Source: Methylophilus sp. (GTDB lineage: Bacteria; Pseudomonadota; Gammaproteobacteria; Burkholderiales; Methylophilaceae). From it: a stretch of DNA of 11,198 bases. The stretch spans positions 1 to 11,198 of the forward strand of contig JAIXZQ010000067.1 of the NCBI GenBank assembly GCA_027489475.1, in the 5' to 3' direction. Shown here piece after piece: positions 1-6,091 of this stretch (positions are counted from its first letter, which is position 1; each line of letters begins with the position of its first letter). The notes under the pieces are model-generated. The model was not told the DNA's origin. It made no database searches and saw only the letters and a program-made list of their open reading frames with translations. Made by a program: the position numbers and the translations under genes.

Positions 1-47
1 AGATGGCCAGCTTTGACAGCGCTGGTGTCAGTCAAGCAGCGACGTGA
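1..47 (+). CDS. cobT: Nicotinate-nucleotide--dimethylbenzimidazole phosphoribosyltransferase, 3' end only (probable)
   Basis: The last 14 codons of a gene are open in frame 3 (first full codon at 3) and end at TGA 45-47. The peptide reads MASFDSAGVSQAAT, which resembles the 'EMATF..AGVS' C-terminus I associate with CobT proteins. CobT activates dimethylbenzimidazole to alpha-ribazole phosphate, the substrate of CobS encoded next. The stop lies 7 bases before the cobS ATG, as in an operon. Only the tail is visible, so the identity rests on a short motif plus context. Confidence 0.6.
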   Translation, partial: MASFDSAGVSQAAT

Positions 48-54
48 GCACAGC

Positions 55-849
55 ATGTTAAAACAGCAATGGCAACTTTTTTTATTGGCGGTGGGGTTTT
101 TTACCCGTATCCCCGTGCCTCCTCATCCCAATTTTAAAGAAAGCGACCTCAATCAGGCTGCCCGCTATTTTCCGCTGGTGGGTCTGCTGGTTGGGCTGAT
201 GGCCACGCTAAGTTGGTGGCTACTCAGTTTGGGCTTGCCGCCCGCGCTGGCCATACTCGGCAGTATGGCCACCACCATCCTGCTGACCGGTGCGTTTCAT
301 GAAGATGGCTTGGCAGACAGTGCCGATGGTCTGGGTGGCGGCTTAAACCGCGCGCGCAAACTGGAAATCATGCAAGACTCGCGCTTGGGCAGCTATGGTG
401 CGATTGCGCTGGTGGGCATCTTGCTCGCCAAGTTTCACGCGTTATCCTCACTCAGCGCAGCGCTGTTGCCGTTTGCTTGGCTGTGCGGCCATGCTTTGAG
501 CCGCTTGGCGGCCGTATTGATCATGGCCACGGCGCAGTATGTGCGCTTTCAGGGTAAATCCAAACCCTTGGCCACCCAATTGACTCGGCTGGACTTGCAG
601 GTGGCATTGGCGACGGGACTGGCTTGTTGGTTGCTGTTTGTGGTCTTGTTGCTGCTACACCATCCGCTCAAAGGGGCTGTGGCGTTTGTGCTGTGTACCG
701 GATTGCCTGTGGTGACGGTGTGGCTGCTCTGGCGCCGCACCTTGCTCAAGCAGTTGCAAGGCTATACTGGCGATACCTTGGGGGCGACACAGCAACTCAC
801 TGAGCTGGCGTTTTATCTTGGCCTGATTGTCTGGGAGCGCATGCTGTGA
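55..849 (+). CDS. cobS: Adenosylcobinamide-GDP ribazoletransferase (cobalamin synthase)
   Basis: CobS is the integral inner-membrane enzyme that joins adenosylcobinamide-GDP to alpha-ribazole (phosphate), giving adenosylcobalamin (phosphate). The 264-residue length is typical. Family motifs are clear: FFTRIPVP near the N-terminus, RYFPLVGLLVG, the metal-binding acidic motif HEDGLADSADG at residues 82-92, and DSRLGSYG at about 108-115. Several hydrophobic segments follow. A TTG at 13 would extend the frame by 14 codons, but that would run into the preceding cobT tail, and the family normally begins a few residues before FFTRIPVP. I therefore choose ATG 55. The stop overlaps the cobC GTG start by four bases, indicating translational coupling. 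Confidence 0.96.
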   Translation: MLKQQWQLFLLAVGFFTRIPVPPHPNFKESDLNQAARYFPLVGLLVGLMATLSWWLLSLGLPPALAILGSMATTILLTGAFHEDGLADSADGLGGGLNRARKLEIMQDSRLGSYGAIALVGILLAKFHALSSLSAALLPFAWLCGHALSRLAAVLIMATAQYVRFQGKSKPLATQLTRLDLQVALATGLACWLLFVVLLLLHHPLKGAVAFVLCTGLPVVTVWLLWRRTLLKQLQGYTGDTLGATQQLTELAFYLGLIVWERML

Positions 850-1454
850 AATTGACCCTAGTGCGCCACACCAGCCTGCAAGTGGAGGCTGGCATCTGCT
901 ATGGACAAAGCGACCTCGACGTATCACCGCAGTTTGACCAAGAGCTGGCAGACCTGCGACACAAACTGCACGATACAGCGTTTGATGCCGTGTATAGCAG
1001 CCCGCTTCAGCGCTGTAGCAAACTGGCGCATGCGCTGGTGCAAACCTTGCCAAGTTTCTCGGTATCCTCAGCCATGGCTGCGCCCATGCAAGTGCAGCAT
1101 GATGCACGCTTGCAAGAGCTGCATTTTGGCGATTGGGAGATGCAAGCGTGGGATGCGATTCCGCGAGAGCTGTTTGATGTGTGGGCGCAAAATTATGCCG
1201 AGCTGGCCCCGCCCAATGGCGAAACCTTTGCCGCATTACAGCAACGCGGCGTGGATTGTTTACAGGCTTTGCAGGCCAAACATACCGGTGAGCATGTGTT
1301 GGTGGTCACGCACGGCGGCATGATACGCGCGCTGATTGCGCATGTGCTTAACATGCCGCTCAAAGGCTTGTTTCGTTTTCAGGTGGATTACGCCAGCCTG
1401 ACCCGATTGGATTTGCAGGGCACAGTGCCCAAGATAGACTTTGTTAATCGCTGA
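846..1454 (+). CDS. cobC: Alpha-ribazole phosphatase, histidine phosphatase family
   Basis: CobC removes the 5'-phosphate from alpha-ribazole phosphate or from adenosylcobalamin phosphate at the end of nucleotide-loop assembly. The 202-residue protein is a phosphoglycerate-mutase-like histidine phosphatase. The phospho-acceptor motif LVRHT sits at residues 5-9 with catalytic His8. YSSPLQRC supplies the second arginine, ELHFGDWEMQAW the acidic region, and VVTHGGMIRAL the second catalytic histidine, His156. It begins with GTG inside the end of cobS (GTGA overlap), so it is co-translated with it. The general fold is certain. The ribazole substrate is inferred from position next to cobS and from the 'CYGQSDLDVS' segment typical of the CobC subgroup. 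Confidence 0.93.
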   Translation: MKLTLVRHTSLQVEAGICYGQSDLDVSPQFDQELADLRHKLHDTAFDAVYSSPLQRCSKLAHALVQTLPSFSVSSAMAAPMQVQHDARLQELHFGDWEMQAWDAIPRELFDVWAQNYAELAPPNGETFAALQQRGVDCLQALQAKHTGEHVLVVTHGGMIRALIAHVLNMPLKGLFRFQVDYASLTRLDLQGTVPKIDFVNR

Positions 1455-1462
1455 TCGACTAA

Positions 1463-1506
1463 GCGCATTGGCAACAATCTGCGCCGCGGCAACGCTGGCT
1501 AAGCGT
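1463..1506. repeat. Two small hairpins in the convergent cobC / S4-gene gap
   Basis: The 61-base gap between two convergent stop codons holds two inverted repeats. The first is GCGCATTG (1463-1470), loop GCAA, then CAAT and GCGC with a two-base bulge (1475-1484). The second is ACGCT (1492-1496), a five-base loop, and AGCGT (1502-1506). Neither is followed by a T-tract on either strand, so neither is a canonical intrinsic terminator. They may slow polymerase or protect 3' ends of the two converging transcripts, or may be incidental. Confidence 0.35.
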
Positions 1507-1515
1507 GAATCTGGT

Positions 1516-1731
1516 CTAGTCAGCGGCCAATACTTGGACAGTCTGCCCCATCGCTTTTACCTGCTGTCCAGCGCGGATTTTGGCGGTTTTTCGGCGTTCT
1601 ATCTCGCCATCAACGCTCACCAAGCCCTCAGCCACCATGCTTTTGCCTTGACCACCACTGTCTGCGATGCCGGTCAGTTTGAGCAAGTCACACAAGGCGA
1701 TAAACTCGCCACGTAAAATAAAAGTTTCCAT
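1516..1731 (-). CDS. Small S4-domain RNA-binding protein (YbcJ-like)
   Basis: This 71-residue protein is almost entirely an S4 RNA-binding fold. LCDLLKLTGIADSGGQGKSMV corresponds to the helix pair and VAEGLVSVDGEIERRKTAKI to the loop-strand part that contacts structured RNA. It lines up along its whole length with E. coli YbcJ as I remember it. ATGATG gives two in-frame starts. The second, at 1731, leaves five bases after the AAGGA Shine-Dalgarno (1741-1737) and matches the family start, so I use it. That start shares one base with the cobU stop (TGATG), so translation is coupled to cobU. Its cellular RNA target is unknown. Nothing in the protein itself indicates a cobalamin function. Confidence 0.88.
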   Translation of the reverse strand: METFILRGEFIALCDLLKLTGIADSGGQGKSMVAEGLVSVDGEIERRKTAKIRAGQQVKAMGQTVQVLAAD

Positions 1732-2261
1732 CATGTTCCTTTTAATGTCAGCGGCAAGCCTGCCGCCACAAAGGTCACCTGGTGTGCCAGTGCGGCCACC
1801 GCTTGGTTGAGCCGACCTTGTTCATCTTGAAATTGCCGGTTAATCGCCCCCAACGGCACGATACCCATGCCGACCTCGTTGCTGACCAGCACAATCTGTC
1901 CGCGTAGCGTGGGCAAGGTTGCCAACAGTGCCTCGCGTTCTGCTTGCCAAGTGACATGGCTGGGCTTGTCGCAGTCAGGGCAGATACATTGCGCCAGCCA
2001 TAAGGTCAGGCAATCCACGATCACGCAGCCGTCCTCGTCATCATGGGCGCGTAAGGTGTCGGCCAATGCAAACGGCGCTTCTATGGTTGTCCAATAAGGC
2101 GGGCGCTGTTGCTGGTGGTGGGCAACCCGCTGTTTAAATTCATCGTCATAGACCTGTGCGGTGGCAATATAGGTGACAGGCCGCTCTGTGCGCGCTGCCA
2201 AACGCTCGGCGTAGCGGCTTTTGCCAGAACGCGCGCCGCCGAGCACTAAATGAAGGCTCAT
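1731..2261 (-). CDS. cobU: Adenosylcobinamide kinase / adenosylcobinamide-phosphate guanylyltransferase
   Basis: CobU phosphorylates adenosylcobinamide and then transfers GMP from GTP, making the GDP-cobinamide used by CobS. The 176-residue length is normal. The P-loop GGARSGKS is at residues 8-15. A His-His pair is at 48-49 in RVAHHQQQRP, and the second corresponds to the guanylylated His46 of Salmonella CobU. VIVDCLTLWL is the Walker B region and VSNEVGMGIVP a family signature, followed by FQDEQGRLNQ and the terminal LPLTLK. The Shine-Dalgarno GGAGT is at 2270-2266. Its ATGA start overlaps the bluB stop, and its stop overlaps the S4 gene, so three genes are translationally chained. Confidence 0.97.
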   Translation of the reverse strand: MSLHLVLGGARSGKSRYAERLAARTERPVTYIATAQVYDDEFKQRVAHHQQQRPPYWTTIEAPFALADTLRAHDDEDGCVIVDCLTLWLAQCICPDCDKPSHVTWQAEREALLATLPTLRGQIVLVSNEVGMGIVPLGAINRQFQDEQGRLNQAVAALAHQVTFVAAGLPLTLKGT

Positions 2262-2944
2262 GGGGACTCCTTTGCATCGTGAGCAGGACTGGGCTGCCAG
2301 CCGTTTTCCATCAGCATGTCGGCCAATGGGCGTGCCTGTCGCCAGCCTGTTTGTTCAAGCATGGGGGCTTCATAAAAAGCGGGCACATAGCCCAAACATA
2401 AAATCGCCACAGGTTTGGCATCTGGCGGCAGGCCCAGCAAGGCCGACAGTGCCGCTGGATCAAACATACTGACCCAGCCCATGCCTATGCCTTCGGCACG
2501 CGCCGCCAGCCACAGGTTTTGGATGGCACAACTGACGGAGGCAATATCCATCTCTGGCAGCGTGCGACGACCAAAAATATGCGCTTCGCGATTATCCGAT
2601 AGGGTCACCACCAGACACTCGCCACACGCTAAAATGCCTTCAACCTTGAGCGCCAAAAAGGCTTGCTTGCGCGCGCTGTCCTCTTGTTTGCCGATGGCTT
2701 CTGCTGTTTCAAGACGCTCTGCACTAACCAGCGCGTGCATGCGTTGGCGCAAGTTGGGGTCGCTAATGCGAATAAAGCGCCAAGGCTGCATCAGGCCAAC
2801 ACTGGGCGCATGGTGCGCGGCAGTCAACAGACGCTGCAACATGTCAGGCGCAATCGGCGTCGGCAAAAAGTGCCGCATGTCACGGCGCTCGGCAATGACT
2901 TTATAGATGGCAGCGCGCTCAGCGTCTGTGTAGGCGTGGGTCAT
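2258..2944 (-). CDS. bluB: 5,6-dimethylbenzimidazole synthase
   Basis: BluB is a flavin-destroying enzyme of the nitroreductase fold. It uses oxygen to convert reduced FMN into 5,6-dimethylbenzimidazole, the lower ligand of B12. The 228-residue protein shows RRDMRHF (about 21-27), APSVGLMQPWRF (about 46-57), FGRRTLPEMDIASVSCAIQNLW and ARAEGIGMGWVSMF, which together separate BluB from generic nitroreductases. It overlaps cobU by four bases. The start is unusual: ATG 2944 follows directly after the T-tract of a terminator hairpin, and no Shine-Dalgarno is visible upstream. Oxygen dependence of this reaction implies at least partly aerobic growth. Confidence 0.95.
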   Translation of the reverse strand: MTHAYTDAERAAIYKVIAERRDMRHFLPTPIAPDMLQRLLTAAHHAPSVGLMQPWRFIRISDPNLRQRMHALVSAERLETAEAIGKQEDSARKQAFLALKVEGILACGECLVVTLSDNREAHIFGRRTLPEMDIASVSCAIQNLWLAARAEGIGMGWVSMFDPAALSALLGLPPDAKPVAILCLGYVPAFYEAPMLEQTGWRQARPLADMLMENGWQPSPAHDAKESP

Positions 2945-2947
2945 GAT

Positions 2948-2971
2948 AAAAAAAGCCGCATGCTGCGGCTT
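2948..2971 (-). terminator. Intrinsic terminator between btuM and bluB
   Basis: Read on the minus strand, AAGCCGCA (2971-2964), a three-base loop and TGCGGCTT (2960-2953) form an 8-bp GC-rich stem. The stem runs into a T-run covering 2954-2948. The geometry is that of a strong Rho-independent terminator for the btuB-btuM transcript. The T-run ends only three bases before the bluB ATG, so the hairpin occupies the place where a ribosome binding site would be. In the plus direction there is no T-run, so it is one-directional. Confidence 0.85.
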
Positions 2972-2989
2972 GTCGTAGGTGAGGTTCGC

Positions 2990-3562
2990 TTAAGGCTGTT
3001 GGCGCACGGGGCGAACATTGTTGTTTAGCCAATCCAGCGTCTGTTTGCCTAGCAAAATCAGCAGGGTATAAAAGCCGGTATACAACAACCAGTCTGGTAA
3101 ATATTCCCAGCCATGCTGCAAGGATACCCACAGCCCTTGTGCCGGAAAACGTGCCGAGAACAGATAATAGCTCTGTGTAGACAAGATAAATGCCACCGTG
3201 CTGCTGGCCAGGGCCACAAGGCTAAATGGTGCCCAAGCAAAAGGCTGGTCACGCCGCGCCAGCCACAACCCACCCAGCCACATGACCCCATAGGTCGGTA
3301 CCATGCCCCAATAGCCGGCGGTTAGGCAAAAACCTTGCGCCGGGTCTATCGCCGCCACGCCGAAATCAATCGCTGTGGCCAGCAAAAACAACCCCGCAAA
3401 CCAACTTGCACGGCCAAGCAAAAGCCCGCCCAGCAAAAACAGCATCACGCTGGCGTCAGGAAGAGACACGGCGGTAAGCACATGGCTACCGCGGGTGAGA
3501 AGCATAAAGAAGGCCAGTGCCAAGGCTGTCCAGAGGGTATGTTTGTTTGATAATGCGTTCAT
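2990..3562 (-). CDS. btuM: BtuM-type cobalamin transporter, ECF S-component-like membrane protein
   Basis: BtuM is a small inner-membrane protein related to ECF-transporter S-components. The Thiobacillus denitrificans homologue binds cobalamin and uses one cysteine to coordinate cobalt and decyanate B12. The 190-residue protein here has about six hydrophobic segments (roughly residues 9-28, 38-50, 53-70, 84-102, 110-128 and 153-173). It has the RGSH...LPDAS signature-like N-terminal part and exactly one cysteine, Cys79, essentially the position of the reported Cys80. ATG 3562 is chosen because GGAG (3572-3569) lies six bases upstream; ten upstream codons are also open, including another ATG at 3574. 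It lies 61 bases after btuB, behind a B12 riboswitch, which supports the assignment. Family membership was recognised from pattern and context, without a search. Confidence 0.8.
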   Translation of the reverse strand: MNALSNKHTLWTALALAFFMLLTRGSHVLTAVSLPDASVMLFLLGGLLLGRASWFAGLFLLATAIDFGVAAIDPAQGFCLTAGYWGMVPTYGVMWLGGLWLARRDQPFAWAPFSLVALASSTVAFILSTQSYYLFSARFPAQGLWVSLQHGWEYLPDWLLYTGFYTLLILLGKQTLDWLNNNVRPVRQQP

Positions 3563-3582
3563 TGAAAACTCCATGTATATCA

Positions 3583-3611
3583 GCAGCATCATATCATCGA
3601 CAGGATGCTGC
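3583..3611 (-). repeat. Intercistronic hairpin between btuB and btuM
   Basis: GCAGCATC (3583-3590) and GATGCTGC (3604-3611) are perfect inverted repeats with a 13-base loop, giving an 8-bp stem in the btuB-btuM mRNA between the btuB stop and the btuM Shine-Dalgarno. There is no T-run, so termination is unlikely. An RNA-processing or 3'-end-protecting role that sets btuB against btuM levels is an inference. Confidence 0.55.
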
Positions 3612-3623
3612 CGCCAAAACCGT

Positions 3624-5600
3624 TTATTTGAAATCGTATCGTACGCTCAGGTAGAACGAACGACCATCGGCTGGAAAGTAAAAATAATCGTTTTGAAACG
3701 TACTGAAAATACCATACGGGGCATACCTTTTGTCGGTTAGGTTTTGTGCCACCAAGGCCACAGAGACTGGCTTGAAATCCCAGTTAGCGCGTAAATCGAC
3801 AGTGGTATAAGACGGCAGTTTGTCTAGACTATTGGTGTAATCACCGCTGACATAGCGATCCCCGACATAGTTGATTTGACCAACATAGCGCCCAAACCGT
3901 GGGCTTTGCCAACTGACTTGCGCGCGCACAATGTGGTTAGGCACCAAGGGTACGCGTTCATCGCGATAAGGTCCGCGGCGATATGTGGCATCAATATAAC
4001 TGTACGCCAGTTTTGATTGCAGGCTGGCGATTGGTTGCCAGCCCAGTTCCGCCTCTAGCCCTTGACGGCGGGTGGGGTCAAAGTTAGTGTTTACTTGCAA
4101 GTTGCCATCAAAGCCAATTTCGTTGCGCAAGTTTGAGCGATACAGCGCCATGCGTCCTTGCCAATCGCCCTGCTTAAAAGTGGCGCCCACTTCGTAGTTA
4201 TGCGCAGTCTGCGGCCGGATAATATTGCCAAAAAACAGCGGTTGGAAGGTGACAGGGTCGGCACCAAACAGCTCATCGGTGGTGGCTACGCGAAAGCTAC
4301 TGCCAGTTTTGCCATAGACACTCCAACTGGCTTCATGGTAATTCAAGCCGAGATCGTAGGCTGTATTATTGTGCGTTTTTTTTCCAGCGACTGCGGGCAT
4401 AAAAAACGGGTCGTAGGCGTCTTGGTCCGCTTTCTGTCGAGTGGTTTGTTGACGCAGACCGGCATTCAGGCTGAGTTGCTGAGTCAGAGCGGTGTCGTTA
4501 TGCCAGTACAAAGCATGACTTTCTTGTCTGGCGGCACTGTTGGCATATGAGCCAAGATAATCTGCATCGACTTTGCCGTAATAATAATCGTAACCAAAGA
4601 CACTGATGCTTTGTTGCCCCAAGCCCCCGTGCGCCCATTTAAAGCGCGGGGTAAACGCATAGGTGTCAGCATCGCGTTTTGATTGGCTGCTAAAAGACGG
4701 ATTATCAAAGTCAGTCTTCATATGATTCAAGGCAAATTCAGCCGCAAAATCTAAGGTCTCAGTCAGCTTGATGGTGGTGCCAGGGCGCAGTCGAAAGCCC
4801 TCCTTGGTTTGCGAATCAAACGGTGTCCGCGCGGCACGCGGGTGGTCACGGAAGGTGGCGCGATTAATACTGCTAGGCAGTCCATTTTCGGTTCGGTAGA
4901 CGGCATAATCAATAAAGCTATCATGCTGCGTTTCGCACAGCCCCACCCGTCCGCTGACCGACCATTGTTGCGTGTCGCCATTTTGCCGCCAGCCGTTGGC
5001 GTCAGCACTGTGAATAAAAGTATTGAAGTACAGATTATCGTGGCTGCCCGCCAAATAGGCATCCGCGGCGCGGTAGCCATAACTGCCCACGCTCGCCGTC
5101 AGCGAGGCCGCGGGCTTACCGGATTTATTGGTAATCAGGTTGATGACCCCACCGGTGGCGCGATCACCATACAACACGGTGCCGCCCCCTGAAAGAATCT
5201 CGATGCGTTCGATTGATTGCGGCGGAATAGCTGCCCATTGAATGCTGCCACCATCGACGGGGTTTAAGCGCTGTCCGTCGAGCAGCACCAAGACATTGCC
5301 CGTGGCGGCTTCGCCAAAGCCACGAATATCCACGGTTGCATCTATGCCCTGGTTACCATACAGGCTGGTGACATTGATGCCAGCTTGCATACGCAAAATA
5401 TCTGGAATGCTAATGGCAGGACTATTCGCAATTTCTTGTTTGGTGATGATGCGTAAATTGGATTGCCGGATAGAGGCGGCTTCATCAAAACGGTTGGCTG
5501 TGACGACCACATCGTTAAGTTGCAGCTCATCGGCCAGTAATGACGAAGTCAGAAACGTCGCTGTCAGCCCGAGCAGGCGCAGCATGTGTGTGTTTTTCAT
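3624..5600 (-). CDS. btuB: TonB-dependent outer-membrane cobalamin receptor
   Basis: This 658-residue protein is a TonB-dependent receptor that takes up corrinoids across the outer membrane using TonB-ExbBD energy. A Sec signal peptide ends near residue 24 (SSLLA, then DEL). A TonB box follows (LNDVVVTA, residues 28-35), then the plug domain (about 40-160; NVLVLLDGQRLNPVDGG, IPPQSIERIEILSGGGTVLYG, ATGGVINLIT) and a 22-strand-type barrel ending YLSVRYDFK. The final K after the aromatic residue is slightly unusual for a barrel protein. It is somewhat longer than E. coli BtuB (about 614). AGGGA (5613-5609) lies eight bases before ATG 5600. The cobalamin riboswitch in its leader fixes the substrate class. 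Confidence 0.93.
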   Translation of the reverse strand: MKNTHMLRLLGLTATFLTSSLLADELQLNDVVVTANRFDEAASIRQSNLRIITKQEIANSPAISIPDILRMQAGINVTSLYGNQGIDATVDIRGFGEAATGNVLVLLDGQRLNPVDGGSIQWAAIPPQSIERIEILSGGGTVLYGDRATGGVINLITNKSGKPAASLTASVGSYGYRAADAYLAGSHDNLYFNTFIHSADANGWRQNGDTQQWSVSGRVGLCETQHDSFIDYAVYRTENGLPSSINRATFRDHPRAARTPFDSQTKEGFRLRPGTTIKLTETLDFAAEFALNHMKTDFDNPSFSSQSKRDADTYAFTPRFKWAHGGLGQQSISVFGYDYYYGKVDADYLGSYANSAARQESHALYWHNDTALTQQLSLNAGLRQQTTRQKADQDAYDPFFMPAVAGKKTHNNTAYDLGLNYHEASWSVYGKTGSSFRVATTDELFGADPVTFQPLFFGNIIRPQTAHNYEVGATFKQGDWQGRMALYRSNLRNEIGFDGNLQVNTNFDPTRRQGLEAELGWQPIASLQSKLAYSYIDATYRRGPYRDERVPLVPNHIVRAQVSWQSPRFGRYVGQINYVGDRYVSGDYTNSLDKLPSYTTVDLRANWDFKPVSVALVAQNLTDKRYAPYGIFSTFQNDYFYFPADGRSFYLSVRYDFK

Positions 5601-5607
5601 TGTTATA

Positions 5608-5656
5608 TTCCCTGATTAGGCATGCGACCCCGCATGCAAAACTCTTAAAAAGGGAA
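5608..5656 (-). promoter_or_regulatory. Candidate riboswitch expression platform sequestering the btuB ribosome binding site
   Basis: In the leader RNA, TTCCCT (5656-5651) is exactly complementary to AGGGAA (5613-5608), which contains the btuB Shine-Dalgarno. With one bulged base the pairing extends to eight. The enclosed loop contains a 7-bp perfect hairpin, GCATGCG / CGCATGC (5620-5626 with 5631-5637), that would bring the two arms together. Just upstream is a further stem, AGACGT / ACGTCT (5662-5667 with 5671-5676). This fits ligand-dependent translational repression. It is a structural prediction by eye. Confidence 0.55.
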
Positions 5657-5767
5657 ATACCAGACGTGAGACGTCTTTGGGAAAAGCGTTTATAAAAACG
5701 GAGGTAGTTAGAATTGCTGCTGCCTGTCGTTTGAATCACCGTCACCCCGCGGTATTTCCATGCGTGT

Positions 5768-5956
5768 GTTAACAGGCCGGTCTCCGGGCTGGCAAGGTTT
5801 GATCTGTCGCCTTCCCGAGGGTATCCCTCAGTGGCGTTATGACAGACCCGCACTTGCTTACCGTTGCGGGGGCAGCACAGGCTTTGTGATGGGTTCACGC
5901 ACCTGTTTCCCAGTTTCACCTGCTGCTGTTGAACACAGAGCAGGCACCTGACAACA
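5768..5956 (-). ncRNA. Adenosylcobalamin riboswitch aptamer (Cbl class) in the btuB leader
   Basis: Read on the minus strand, the conserved cobalamin-riboswitch boxes occur in order. They are GGTGCC near the 5' end (5948-5943), AGGTGAAACTGGGAAACAGG (5921-5902), CCCCCGCAACGGTAA (5872-5858), GCCACTG (5835-5829), GGGAAGGCG (about 5817-5809), and the B12 box AGCCCGGAGACCGGCC (5790-5775). A P1 helix closes the aptamer by pairing 5956-5948 with 5776-5768, with one mismatch and one G-U pair. The element sits 167 bases upstream of the btuB start. Bound adenosylcobalamin is expected to repress btuB-btuM. Confidence 0.97.
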
Positions 5957-5962
5957 GCGAGC

Positions 5963-5992
5963 ATTTTAGATTAAGCGATGGGTTTTTGCCAG
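5963..5992 (-). promoter_or_regulatory. Sigma70-type promoter of the riboswitch-btuB transcript
   Basis: On the minus strand there is a -35-like CTGGCA (5992-5987) and a -10 TAAAAT (5968-5963), separated by 18 bases. The expected start, about seven bases beyond the -10, is near 5956, exactly where the riboswitch P1 stem begins. That agreement supports the call even though the -35 matches consensus at only four of six positions. Confidence 0.65.
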
Positions 5993-6055
5993 AACATTAC
6001 AGCGCATCATCAGTGTGGATTGTGTCAAATTACTTTGAAAAAGACAGCTTAGCTA

Positions 6056-6085
6056 TTGACCACACTCATTTTTTTAAAAGATAAT
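6056..6085 (+). promoter_or_regulatory. Sigma70-type promoter of the zapB-like/zapA operon
   Basis: TTGACC (6056-6061) and GATAAT (6080-6085) are separated by 18 bases, each matching consensus at five of six positions. The predicted transcription start is about 6092, coinciding with the ATG of the zapB-like gene. An inverted repeat TCAAA-N4-TTTGA (6025-6038) lies just upstream and could be an operator or incidental. Confidence 0.65.
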
Positions 6086-6091
6086 GGGCTG

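Noticed and set aside
13..54. TTG start extending CobS by 14 residues
   Set aside because: It would overlap the probable cobT tail in another frame, lacks a ribosome site, and makes the N-terminus longer than usual before FFTRIPVP.
655..1236. 193-codon open frame on the minus strand across cobS/cobC
   Set aside because: It lies antisense to two clear enzymes, has no recognisable motif and no ribosome site, and looks like a codon-bias shadow.
5694..5732. Intrinsic terminator in the btuB leader (AAACG..AGG / CCT..CGTTT with five T)
   Set aside because: The stem is AT-rich and interrupted, the loop is 18 bases, and most of the T-run is inside the stem. It is kept only as an alternative to the ribosome-site hairpin.
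5527..5964. 145-codon open frame on the minus strand across the btuB leader
   Set aside because: Most of it is the B12 riboswitch aptamer and linker, whose RNA boxes explain the sequence. The peptide has no protein-like pattern.
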